Source of the DNA: Hyalella azteca
Lineage: Eukaryota > Arthropoda > Malacostraca > Amphipoda > Hyalellidae
Length of the DNA: 64,000 nucleotides
Direction of reading: 5' to 3'
Assembly (NCBI RefSeq): GCF_000764305.2
Contig: NW_025946878.1
Location: 1-64,000, forward strand
Positions 55,640-64,000 of the stretch are shown in pieces. Both the position numbers and the translations under genes were made by a program. The notes below the pieces were generated by a model that saw nothing but the letters and a program-made list of their open reading frames with translations, was not told the DNA's origin and did no database searches. The stretch's first letter is position 1. Each line of letters begins with the position of its first letter.

Positions 55640-57595
55640 ATCATGGCATTTCATCTGAGGTAGGCATCTCTTATCGATGAGATACAGAACTAGTCTCATG
55701 GTCCGAGCTTCACCTCAATAATTTGCTGAGTTTCAGCCACGACACCTATAACTGCAATACTCCGCTTGTGTTTTGTATAATTATTGTTTATATCCTGTGT
55801 ATGCCTGTATTCTATATGAATTGCCCTAATAAATTTTTGCTCTCGCCAGATACCGTTCCCCCCTGAAAAACCAGTCGATCTATGAGAGATTTTATAATGA
55901 TGTTTTCTCACAATATAAAGCGCCTAGATATAAATGTAAATGAATAATCATTTAACCAGTCATTAGAAATTAAATATGATCATCAATCTTAGTGGGCTTA
56001 GCCCTCCCCTGTCCACCAAACCGTAGTGACGCCTCTGACCTACATGCTGTAACGCTGAGCCATCACGTCCACTGAACTCTCATCAACAATATTACAGTTA
56101 TGTATTCTTGTTTAGAATGTAGATACATAACATATTCTGATTATTGTATGTATTAACAAATCAGAATACGGTCAACTTCCTCGCCAAGAGGTGCAAAAGT
56201 ACCCAAAATCACAGGTCCAAAAATGGTTGAACTATATAAGGTTGACCTACGAGGATTTCCGACTTTCAGTTCAGCTTTTTTGTTACGTCTCTGACATCGA
56301 GAAACGTAAACAATCCCGTCATTCCCATGACGGATTGGTTAACTGGTTTGATCGCATTTCGGTGAATGGCTAATGCCCGCGACGTCACTGAGATCAGTGA
56401 CGACACAGGCGAAAAACAAACTACATCCTCAAAAATGAGCTTCTCATGCGTCAACCTCATACTAGTTCAACCAAGGGTCCAACGGTCATCCTCAAGGTTG
56501 ACCTGTGGCGGAAGCCCTTTAGCGTCCAACTGCACATATACGTTGCCTTTCAAAATTGCGTTGTTCTTTTATGTACGAAGCTCATTTATTTAAATGGAGA
56601 AATATATCGAGCTTAATATTAGGCTGTACTATAACCAGGTGGACGTTTCACTAAATCAATTTCAGCTATGTGATTTGGCCAAAAAAATTGGTTCACCCCA
56701 TCTCTTAATTTGGCTTAGCCTTAGGAAGATGAAGCGGAGTAGGTTTAGGTAAATAGTCATTTAACCGCGTCATCTGACGAATGTGCCAGATTCAGACATG
56801 TCTGAATCAATGTCTATGTCCGGGGAGGGGGTGGGGAGGGAGATCAGACAGTGAAGACCGCCTGACACTTTTTTAACAAATTTTCGCAAATTGTTTTCCA
56901 CGAATAATATAGCTGAATTGAGTATAGTTTTATACACTTTACTTTACACTTTAAGCTATTTACTGACAACGTTCTTCGCCTAATATCAGTAAATTGTTAA
57001 TCATTTTTATTCACTTCGTTTTCTCGTATTGTGCTATAGGTACGCTTAGTTTTAATTAACGTCTTTTTGTAGCTTGTACGACTAATTAACTTGGCGTTTA
57101 GTGCTCTCCGTGAAAAAGAATGGGACAAAAGTAATTCATAATTTACAGAACTTGTGCGATAAGCGTAATGCCAATAAATAACTTTACTTTTAATTATGTC
57201 CTTATCGGTTAGCATTCTATAAACTTATGCGTGGAAAATGGTCTGTGTAAATTAAACCTAATCTGCACTGGTTTGCGGGAAAACGCCCTAATTTGTAATA
57301 AATTCCGTAAAAAAATAACCACGAATCTCACAGCCTTGTCTGTCGAGATACTCTTCAACTGAGATCTATTCTTGTTGTCAGATCAATAATATTTTAGCTA
57401 TTTTGATCTATAATTATTAAGGTAGATCAGTTAGCAAACTACGTATACACTTTGAGAGCCAAGTGAGCAGCTCCGCGCGGCGGTAGCGAGCTGTGCCGCT
57501 GTCAAACACTCAAACTTACGATACATCAGTGTTCAGTGAGCAACCGAGTCGCTGCGCTCAAATCTCTCATTTCATGTAGTTTTTTGTTAATGGCG
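55640..57595. other. No gene recognised
   Basis: Includes a stretch of distinct, less AT-rich sequence at 56160-56560 with an open frame but no recognised domain, and a short G-rich run near 56822-56838. The repeat at 56480-56530 loosely matches 380-430. Confidence 0.4.
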
Positions 57596-57597
57596 AC

Positions 57598-57885
57598 GGA
57601 TCCTACGAAATGCAACGTATCCTATACAATGCAACGTATCCTTCGTAATACAAAGTATCCTCAAAGTTTCATTTCGTAGGATAAGTTGTATTTTGTAGGA
57701 TACTTTGTATTACGTAAGATTCGTTGTATTGCTTAGGATACGTTGTATTACGTAGAATACGTTGTATTACGTAGGATACGTTGCAGTACGTAGGATACGA
57801 TGTATTACGTAGGATACGTTGTATTACGTAGGTTGCTTTGTATTTCCTAAGATACGTTCTGTTACATAGGATACGTTGTAAAAGT
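57598..57885. repeat. Minisatellite, 19-bp unit TAGGATACGTTGTATTACG, with an orientation switch
   Basis: About three units at the left are in reverse orientation (TACGAAATGCAACGTATCC type). After a short junction near 57655-57670, about eleven units run forward. TACGTA is itself palindromic, which makes the array rich in hairpin potential. Confidence 0.85.
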
Positions 57886-59155
57886 AAAATGTTTCATTAT
57901 ACAAGTATTATTGATGACAAGCGAATGCATTTATGAATAAAGTCTTCCACATTTTCTCCACCAGTAAATTAGTTAATTGATGGAAAAGCAGTTCCGCAAA
58001 GCAGTTGTTTTCAAATTTCAATATATTAATGATTTTTCTAAAGTATTTAAAGTTACATGTAAAGGTTTTTCAATGTAGTTCAATTAGATTTAAGATATGA
58101 GATTTTGATTGATATAATTACAGGAAATAGATAGATTGAATACGAATTAAAAATTCGGAAATATCTGGAAAATTTCTTAGAAGTTCTGACAAATCATGCA
58201 CCGCGGATATTGATGACTTCAGTCCGATCCTTGTGTATATATGCGAATAATTGATATGTGGGACTAAGATTATTAGCCCTGATCTTAATTTGCATATAAA
58301 GACTGATTTTCGCCTGATTTATAACTCAATTTATTAATTAACAAATGAGGACGAACTTTGACGTTACGCGGTGATAATATTTTGTATACCTTCGTTTGCT
58401 CAATAGATTTAGGGAATAAATAATAAAGAGTCTCCAAAAAGCTCCTTCTCCTGTTCGACAGATTATGGTATAAATAATAAAAGAGTCCAAAAAAACTGAT
58501 GTTTTTTGTTAACAATTTAAGCACAATAATGATAGACTTAGACAATAATAATAGGCATGATAGTATTATATACGACTTTATTTCATACATTCGATACTCA
58601 TGTTTTAAATTCCACGACCGATGAATGATTATCCAAATATTTGTTCGTAAATCACTGAAAAAAAAACAAAGATCAGCAAGCAAATAAGTGAAAGCAGGTA
58701 AAATAATATTAATGAAGGGGAAAAGAGTGAATGTGCGATACAAGGATCATTCAAGGAAGAAATGCAAGCGACACAAAACAAAAAAGCTTCAACGACCACA
58801 TATTTTATAGCACGTAAAAATAAATTTCTTAAAATTCCTAGTGATTAGGGCCACTAAGTATGGAATATTGAAAAAAATGCAAGGCGACATTTCAGTCCAC
58901 TTGGTCTTACAGTCTTACGAGACCTCTACATTAAACGCGACTGTATGATCCCTTTTGTCTTTTGAGCGCAAAATATGGATGATATTAAATAACTGGCATA
59001 GTTAATTATCATTTTTTGCATTAATTTTGCTAGCAACAATAAGACGTCCGAGAAACTTGCTAGAAATTACAGTAATTTAGCCAAAATGCCTTATTCCAGA
59101 TTAAAATTTTCAAAGAAATTTCGTTTTTTTTCCAACATCCTTGATGTTGGGAAAA
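57886..59155. other. AT-rich spacer, no gene recognised
   Basis: The hydrophobic open frame at 58743-58285 on the minus strand starts with TTG rather than ATG and has no domain, so I do not annotate it. A short direct repeat CATCAAGGATGTTGG occurs twice at about 59137-59170, just before the next minisatellite. Confidence 0.45.
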
Positions 59156-59159
59156 CATC

Positions 59160-60125
59160 AAGGATGTTGGGCCAATGTTTGAAGGCCAATGTCCAGGCGG
59201 TGGGGAAAGGGTCCAGGTTGAGAAGCCAGGGTTAAGGCTGAGAGGTCCGAGTCCAGGCTCAGAGGACGGGTCCAGGCTGCAAGGCCGGGGTCCGTTTTGA
59301 GAGGCTAGGGTGGAGGCTGAGAGACCTTAGTCCAGGTTGGGAGGCCAAGGTCAAGATTGAGAGGCCAGGGACGAGATTGAGGCCAGAGGCTCGAGATTGA
59401 GAGGTCAGGGTCCAGGTTGAGAGGCCAAGGTTAAGGCCGAGAGGCCATGGTCCAGGATGAGAGGCCAGGGTCCAGGATGACAGGCCGGGGTCTATTTTGA
59501 GAGGCTAGGGTGGAGGCTTAAAGACCAAAGTCCAGATTGAGAAGCAAGGGTCCGGGTTGAGAGGCCAGGTTCGAGATTGAGAGGTCAGGGCCGAGATTGA
59601 GAGGTCAGGGTCGAGATTGAGAGGCCAGGGTGGAGATTGAGAGGCCGGGGTCGCGATTGAGATGCCAGGGTCGAGAATGAGAGGCCAAGGTCCTATTTGA
59701 GAGGCCAGGTTCCAGGCTGATCGGCCGGGGTCCATTTTGAGAGGCTAGGGTGGAGGCTGAGAGACCAAAGTCCAGGCTAGGAGGCAAAGGTCCAGGTTGA
59801 GAGGCCAGGGTCGAGATTAAGAGGCCAGGGTCCAAGTTGAGAGGCCAGGGTTTAGGCTGATAGTCCGGGTTCAATTTTGAGAGGCTAGAGTGGAGGCTGA
59901 GAAACCAAAGTCCAGGTTGAGAAGCAAGGGTCCGGGTTGATGGGCCAGGTTCGAGATTGAGAGACCAGGGTCCAGGTTGAGAGGCCACGGTCCAGGGTGA
60001 GAGACCAAGGTTTAAACTGAGAGGCCAGCCAGGGTCGAGATAAAGAGGCCAAGGTCCAGGTTTAGAAGTCAGGGTCCAGGTTGAGAGGCCAGGATCCAGG
60101 ATGAGAGGCCAGAATGCAGGTTGAG
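59160..60125. repeat. ~970-bp minisatellite, 20-bp unit (GAGAGGCCAGGGTCCAGGTT)
   Basis: About 48 imperfect units run head to tail. A higher-order block marked by TTTTGAGAGGCTAGGGTGGA recurs at about 59294, 59496, 59735 and 59875. On the minus strand three units make a 20-residue periodic peptide (LDPGLSTWTLASQPGPWPLN type) with few stops, which explains the long open frames there. The array is G-rich on one strand. Confidence 0.88.
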
Positions 60126-60144
60126 AGGAAAGGCTTAAAAAACT

Positions 60145-60375
60145 GAGTCTTCTGCCAAGTTTTACTTTAACACCGTAACTAAGAGCAGCTAGAACCTGCT
60201 CAAGCCAAAGACAAGAAGCTAGAGAGCGATAGGAGGAGCGGGTGCTTCCTCTTACAGGGAAATAAGGCAAGAGACAGAAGTTACGCTAGAATGCGATGTA
60301 GTTTTTATATCGCATCGCATAGTTTAGTTTTACTCGCAGTACATGTTGCAGATAGATGATACGTTTATTCTAACA
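60145..60375 (-). mobile_element. Probable Ty1/copia 3' LTR edge with polypurine tract
   Basis: On the minus strand AAGAGGGGG (60384-60376) is followed at once by TGTTAGAATAAACGTATC, the arrangement of a polypurine tract and LTR start. A TATAAAAAC box lies ~70 bp further on (about 60305). The LTR end is not certain because the minisatellite array follows. It probably belongs to the copia remnant at 61387-62358. Confidence 0.6.
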
Positions 60376-60426
60376 CCCCCTCTTAAACGTATCGTCTTTC
60401 GATCAATGCATTTCAACGTTAGGTTA

Positions 60427-60996
60427 GGTTGTACGTACTCAGTGAAAGCAGGTTGCCCGCGTGCTGGTTATCTGCTGAGGCTAGCGCCTGAAACAAGCGC
60501 GAGAGGGTGTTCACAGAGGAAGCAGGAAACCAGCTGAGACCTAATCAGTGCTTTGGGTGAGGAATTGTATTATTAGTGTATTTTATTATTGTACTTTATT
60601 AGTGAACTTAATTGGTGTACTTTATAAGTGTATTTTATTAGTATATTCGATTAATGTATTTTATTGGTGTATTTTTATTAGTGTACTTTATTAGTGTATC
60701 CATGTTTTCACAATAGGCTCATCTGAGGTACCAACGAAATAATTCATAAGGAACAAAGAAAATGGAGGGTTTAAAGGTACAACTAATTCAAAAATGACCA
60801 TATGCCAAGCAGGTTGAGCAGATAAGAATGTGCAGTACATTCCGGTAAATAGGTATAAGCAGGGTGTCGGCTGAAGCCTATTCATACAGGTTTTCCCTGT
60901 GAACACTTACATTATTATCCTATGTTCATTCTTGTGGCAGGTTAATTGGAGCAGGTTGCCCGCGCGGGCAAACCTGCTTTCACTGTGTACGTACCC
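60427..60996. mobile_element. PIF/Harbinger-like non-autonomous element
   Basis: Inverted ends GGTTGTACGTACTCAGTGAA and TTCACTGTGTACGTACCC match over about 35 bp, including AAAGCAGG[T]TTGCCCGCG. TTA flanks both sides (60424-60426 and 60997-60999), as expected for a TWA target. It has no transposase. It separates the copia coding remnant from its LTR edge. Confidence 0.7.
60568..60702. repeat. Minisatellite TTATTAGTGTATTTTA inside the Harbinger-like element
   Basis: About seven imperfect units of 14-21 bp built on TATTAGTGTA[TC]TTTA. Confidence 0.75.
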
Positions 60997-61386
60997 TTAG
61001 GAGTAATCAATACAAGCAGAGTATACCAAAAAAGAAGATTTGTGATCCTAAACGAGAGCCCTGTTATATTATTGTACTAATTTCAAGTGCGCAAACAAAA
61101 AAAAATCATAGCTGTGTTAGCATGAGTTCTCCCTAAAAATTACGAAATACAATTTCCGGTGATAGGTACAAGTAATTTATAATTATGTGTGAAAGAACAA
61201 ATTCAGCCACTTATTACTAAAGTCAGTACTAAGTCTAGTCAAAAATGGGTACACGGTTGCCTACGGACAGAGGTACTTAAAACAAACATCACACAAATAA
61301 TGATAGTCTTATCATAAAATAAGGACAAAAATACATAATCTGCGGGTCCGCTGCTAGCAAATTGTTTGTTAGAACTGTCACAAGAA

Positions 61387-62358
61387 CTATTTGTCAACAG
61401 AGTTACTAATCGCTTCAATGAAACTTCTTGCTTTATTTCCAGGCAAAAACTTAGTGAAAACATCAGCGACATTTTTATCAGTAGGCACGTATTTGACATC
61501 GACTGACTTGTTTTTAATTTCAGATCTAATGAAATGGTATTTAATATCTATATGTTTGGTCCTTTGACGGTTCACCGGATTCTTGGCAATGAAAATAGCT
61601 CCCTGGTTGTCTGCAAATATTGCATTTGGATCAGACGATTTCATGGACATGTCATTCAACAACATACGCAAAAATTTAGCCTCTTGCACAGCGGATGTCA
61701 TTGCTACTTATTCTGCTGCACGCGAGCTTAAGGCTACCAGCGGTTGTTTCTTTGTGTTCCATGAGATAAGAGAACCATTTTTAGCTAATTTGAAACAATA
61801 ATCAGTGATGCTTTTGCAATCAGAGCTACTACCCCAATACGAGTCATAGAATCCAAATAATTCAACTCTGTCAGATTTTTTGAACGTCAGGCAATAGTCA
61901 AGGGTTTCTTTCAGGTATCTGAGGACATCCTTGGCAGCATTCATATGTGCAGCACTTGGTCGCTGCATGGCCTGAGACAGCTTGGACACAATGTAGCAAA
62001 TATCTGGTCGGGTACATGACATTATATAGATGAGAGACCCTATCATTTCCTGATTCAGTTTTACATCAGCCGGCTTTGAACAAAATGCATCTGAAACAAC
62101 AAGATCAACATCGACGTCGGAAATATTGATTTTGGATTGCAATCACTCATACCAAAGCGTTCTAGCACTCTAGAAATAATTTTGGAATGGTTCATTGTAA
62201 TTTTATTATCTAAAATCTCAAAATTTATACCTATGAACCAGGCTAGTATTCCCAAATCTTTTATTTTGAGAGCTTTGGACAGGCTGGCTTTGATAGCCTT
62301 CATTGTGTCAGCACTGTCAGACACAATTAGGAGGTTGTCAACCCACAAAAGCATTATA
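61387..62358 (-). pseudogene. Ty1/copia polyprotein remnant: end of reverse transcriptase and RNase H
   Basis: Minus-strand frames begin at 62358 with MLLWVDNLLIVSDS, the position of the LLYVDDLL catalytic motif, here altered to WVDN. They continue IKDLGILAWFIGINFEI and, after a shift near 62140, GSLIYIMSCTRPDICYIVSK and LFGFYDSYWGSSSDCKS (RNase H first Asp). LVALSSRAAE is followed by a stop at about 61708 where Tyr is usual. Then come NAIFADNQGAI and KHIDIKYHFIR, and VPTDKNVADVFTKFLP closes the domain. Three RNase H carboxylates survive, but polymerase and frame are broken. Sequence upstream of the motif is replaced by a LINE fragment at 62360. Confidence 0.82.
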
Positions 62359-62359
62359 C

Positions 62360-62415
62360 ACCAGGAGCCACGGCTATAAACTAAAAAAACTGCGTTGAAA
62401 CACGATGAGAAATTA
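62360..62415 (+). mobile_element. CR1-like LINE 3' fragment
   Basis: ACACCAGGAGCCACGGCTAT and the following ACTGCGTTG...ACA align with 35468-35520 of the LINE at 34540-35840. It abuts the copia remnant exactly at its break. Confidence 0.55.
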
Positions 62416-62439
62416 TCTTTGACTCACATAATCGGACAA

Positions 62440-62505
62440 ATAAAGCAAAATTATATGCAGCTGCATATAATTATAATTATATAAATTATATGCATATATA
62501 TTGAA
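62440..62505. repeat. AT-rich palindromic tract
   Basis: TTATATGCAGCTGCATATAA is a perfect palindrome, followed by ATTATAATTATATAAATTA-type sequence and TATATGCATATATA. Confidence 0.7.
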
Positions 62506-63234
62506 CATCGACAATTCGCAGGTGCTTCTGGCTGTGATATGGCCTAATTCAGACGGCTGAATTAGGTTTGCAGGCTGGAGTATTTAAAACCAGAACGGGC
62601 GAGATGACCATATAGAAAGGACGGTGGTACCAAAATACTGGTAAAAATAGGTCCGTAATGACGTTGCCCTGGTGATTCCCTGATACTGCAAAGTAAATTT
62701 ACACTGTTTGCTATCGATGGAATAAATTTTACCTGTATAATGAACAAATTGCCAATGAATATTCAACAGTGAATAATGTATCAAGAATAAGAAACGAACC
62801 TAAGATTTTGATGTATCTAACTGTTGATGCTGTTAGAAGACGGTAAATTTGAAGCATAAAAGAAATCAGTGGATGGAAGGTACTCTAGGCGGAATATTGA
62901 GAAGTACAGTTGAAGATTTGGCTTTGGAAAATTTGAGGAAAAGATATGGAAACGCTGGCCACAGCCAAGTAAACTAGTTCCCCGACCAATACTGGGAACA
63001 ACGTTCGCAAATTTTATAATTAAATAGTTGATCGTTAATTTTCCTAGAGTACCATTGAGAAAATCAATTACAGAGCGTAAATTAATTTAATGAATCGATA
63101 GCCCATTCATTCAAACAGAACAATAATAAAATAGCAATTTAGGAAGATAGGTAGAACTTATTAAACTGCTGATGCGGTGTCGGCGGAAGTTGGTGAATTG
63201 ATATTGGAGTTTGTAACGTTTATGAAAACTGAGC
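62506..63234. other. No gene recognised
   Basis: No exon or element end is supported. Open frames on the minus strand near 62562-62784 lack any domain. Confidence 0.45.
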
Positions 63235-63237
63235 GAA

Positions 63238-63312
63238 AATTGGACGACTGGATCGAACCCAGGCCGGTAAATGAATCCTTCTTACCCTATAGCTGAACTG
63301 CTACCTACTTAA
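63238..63312 (-). pseudogene. tRNA-like sequence (B box), possible tRNA relic or SINE head
   Basis: On the minus strand CTGGGTTCGATCCAG (63262-63248) forms a perfect T-arm with a canonical B box. Upstream TAGCAGTTCAGCTATAGGGT resembles an A box at roughly the right distance. The anticodon stem does not pair well, so it is not a functional tRNA gene. Confidence 0.5.
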
Positions 63313-63322
63313 ACTACGAAAT

Positions 63323-63397
63323 ATGAACAAAACATCTGAATACAACATCTGAACACAACATCTGAATGCAACATCTGAACACATCTGAACACAACAT
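63323..63397. repeat. Tandem repeat ACAACATCTGAA[TC]
   Basis: About five imperfect units of 10-16 bp built on AACATCTGAAYRCAAC. Confidence 0.75.
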
Positions 63398-63439
63398 AAA
63401 CCCAAAAAAAGACATCTAGCCAACAAAATTTACAAAGCA

Positions 63440-63817
63440 TGACATAAATTAATAATGGTGGGACAAATTTCCCACAACACAACCATGCGACAACAGTTCT
63501 TCTCTCGTCGAGTCACCGACATGCGGAACAGCCTCCCTGATGGCATCGTTGACGCTCCGAGTATGCCGAGTAAGAACGCCTTTAGGAACAGACTAGACAA
63601 AGCTATGCAGGGCCATATGTTCAGTCTTGAAATGCCTAGCACCTTTCGGACCTGGCAATAAGTCCAGCAGCTATCTGAATCTTAAACAATCGTCAGTTAT
63701 AGGAAGATCGGGTTCATAAGGCAGGATCTCTCTCAAGACACGAAGAGTATAAGAATCGGCAACAGGCCATGGGCCTATTTCTCCAGTGCCAACCCTTCTA
63801 TTTTATTCTATTCTAAG
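63440..63817 (+). mobile_element. 3' end of a CR1-like LINE with TTCTATTTTATTCTATTCTA tail
   Basis: The coding end reads MRQQFFSRRVTDMRNSLPDG and then NAFRNRLDKAMQGHMFSLEM, stopping with TAA at 63659-63661. The same protein end and 3' UTR occur, more decayed, at 35530-35840. The reading frame of this short piece is better preserved than in that copy. It is 5' truncated. Confidence 0.78.
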
Positions 63818-64000
63818 CCGCATAAGCCGGCAGGTGTCATTTTAAGAATTTATTGTCTTTTAACAATTATTGTCTTTCAGAGCCGGCAACTTAATGTGAG
63901 TAACCAATATTTTTCACCAGGGTGTAGTGAATCTCGCTACATAACTAATTTTATATTTATAAAAAATAGTCCAGAAAGAATTCGCTACCGTTGGCAGGCA
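63818..64000. other. Window edge, nothing recognised
   Basis: No supported feature. Confidence 0.5.

Noticed and set aside
58285..58743. 152-codon hydrophobic minus-strand frame
   Set aside because: It begins with TTG, lies in AT-rich sequence where Leu/Ile/Phe runs are expected, and shows no domain or splice support.
59160..60125. CRISPR-like regular repeats
   Set aside because: Units are contiguous and degenerate without unique spacers, and the genome is eukaryotic.
59605..60270. 221-codon minus-strand open frame, proline and tryptophan rich
   Set aside because: It is the translation of a 20-bp tandem repeat; the frame is a by-product of the unit. Kept as a repeat, not a gene.

Overview
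This is a repeat-dominated stretch of an AT-rich animal genome, most likely an arthropod. The reasons are spliced C2H2 zinc-finger genes with GT-AG introns, Penelope-like, I-type and CR1-like retroelements, mariner, hAT and Harbinger DNA transposons, a Ty1/copia remnant, and an orphan transposase family that I associate mainly with arthropods. The species cannot be named from the sequence. There are no prokaryotic features, no rRNA genes and no CRISPR array. A gap of Ns occupies 33448-33856.

The only host-type genes I can support form a tandem cluster of one zinc-finger family, all on the + strand. Copy 1 (exons at 7561, 13936, 14935) is a pseudogene. Copy 2 (exons at 20529, 23044, 24725, 25114, 28563) is open throughout. 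Copy 3 (exons at 51190, 51602, 52545, 53793) is open except that an 11-bp tandem duplication breaks its last finger. A relic of exon 1 near 32425 marks a fourth, destroyed unit. Exon architecture and phases agree: exon 1 ends in phase 1, and the later exons end in phase 0. The predicted protein has a short N-terminus, an exon with two I-K-E-E (SUMO-consensus-like) motifs, a linker exon and one large exon with the zinc fingers. In copy 2 the helix residue just before the conserved Leu differs in all seven fingers of the regular array while the framework hardly changes. This suggests diversification of DNA recognition.

Region by region: 1-7400 is a self-nested palindromic DNA-element family (TA target sites) carrying a Penelope-like element (PLE). 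7561-15840 is zinc-finger copy 1, interrupted by a nested transposon stack at 8020-13434. 16861-17946 is a TA-flanked element. 20529-29543 is copy 2, with PLEs in introns 1 and 4 and a TA-flanked element in intron 2. 31170-32660 is a duplicated flank with the exon 1 relic and a small tandem repeat. 34540-35840 is a CR1-like LINE. 37027-43296 is an I-type LINE, interrupted by a second CR1-like LINE and cut by a hAT-like element (43297-46434) that holds a mariner and a fold-back element. 48935-49589 is a fragment of the outer hAT. 51190-55004 is copy 3. 55640-64000 has minisatellites, a Harbinger-like insertion near a copia 3' LTR edge, the copia RT/RNase H remnant and LINE 3' ends.

Several insertions can be read against an empty site elsewhere in the same window, so target-site duplications and relative ages can be inferred without a second genome. 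Everything rests on reading the sequence by eye. Boundaries are exact where a target-site duplication is quoted and approximate elsewhere.
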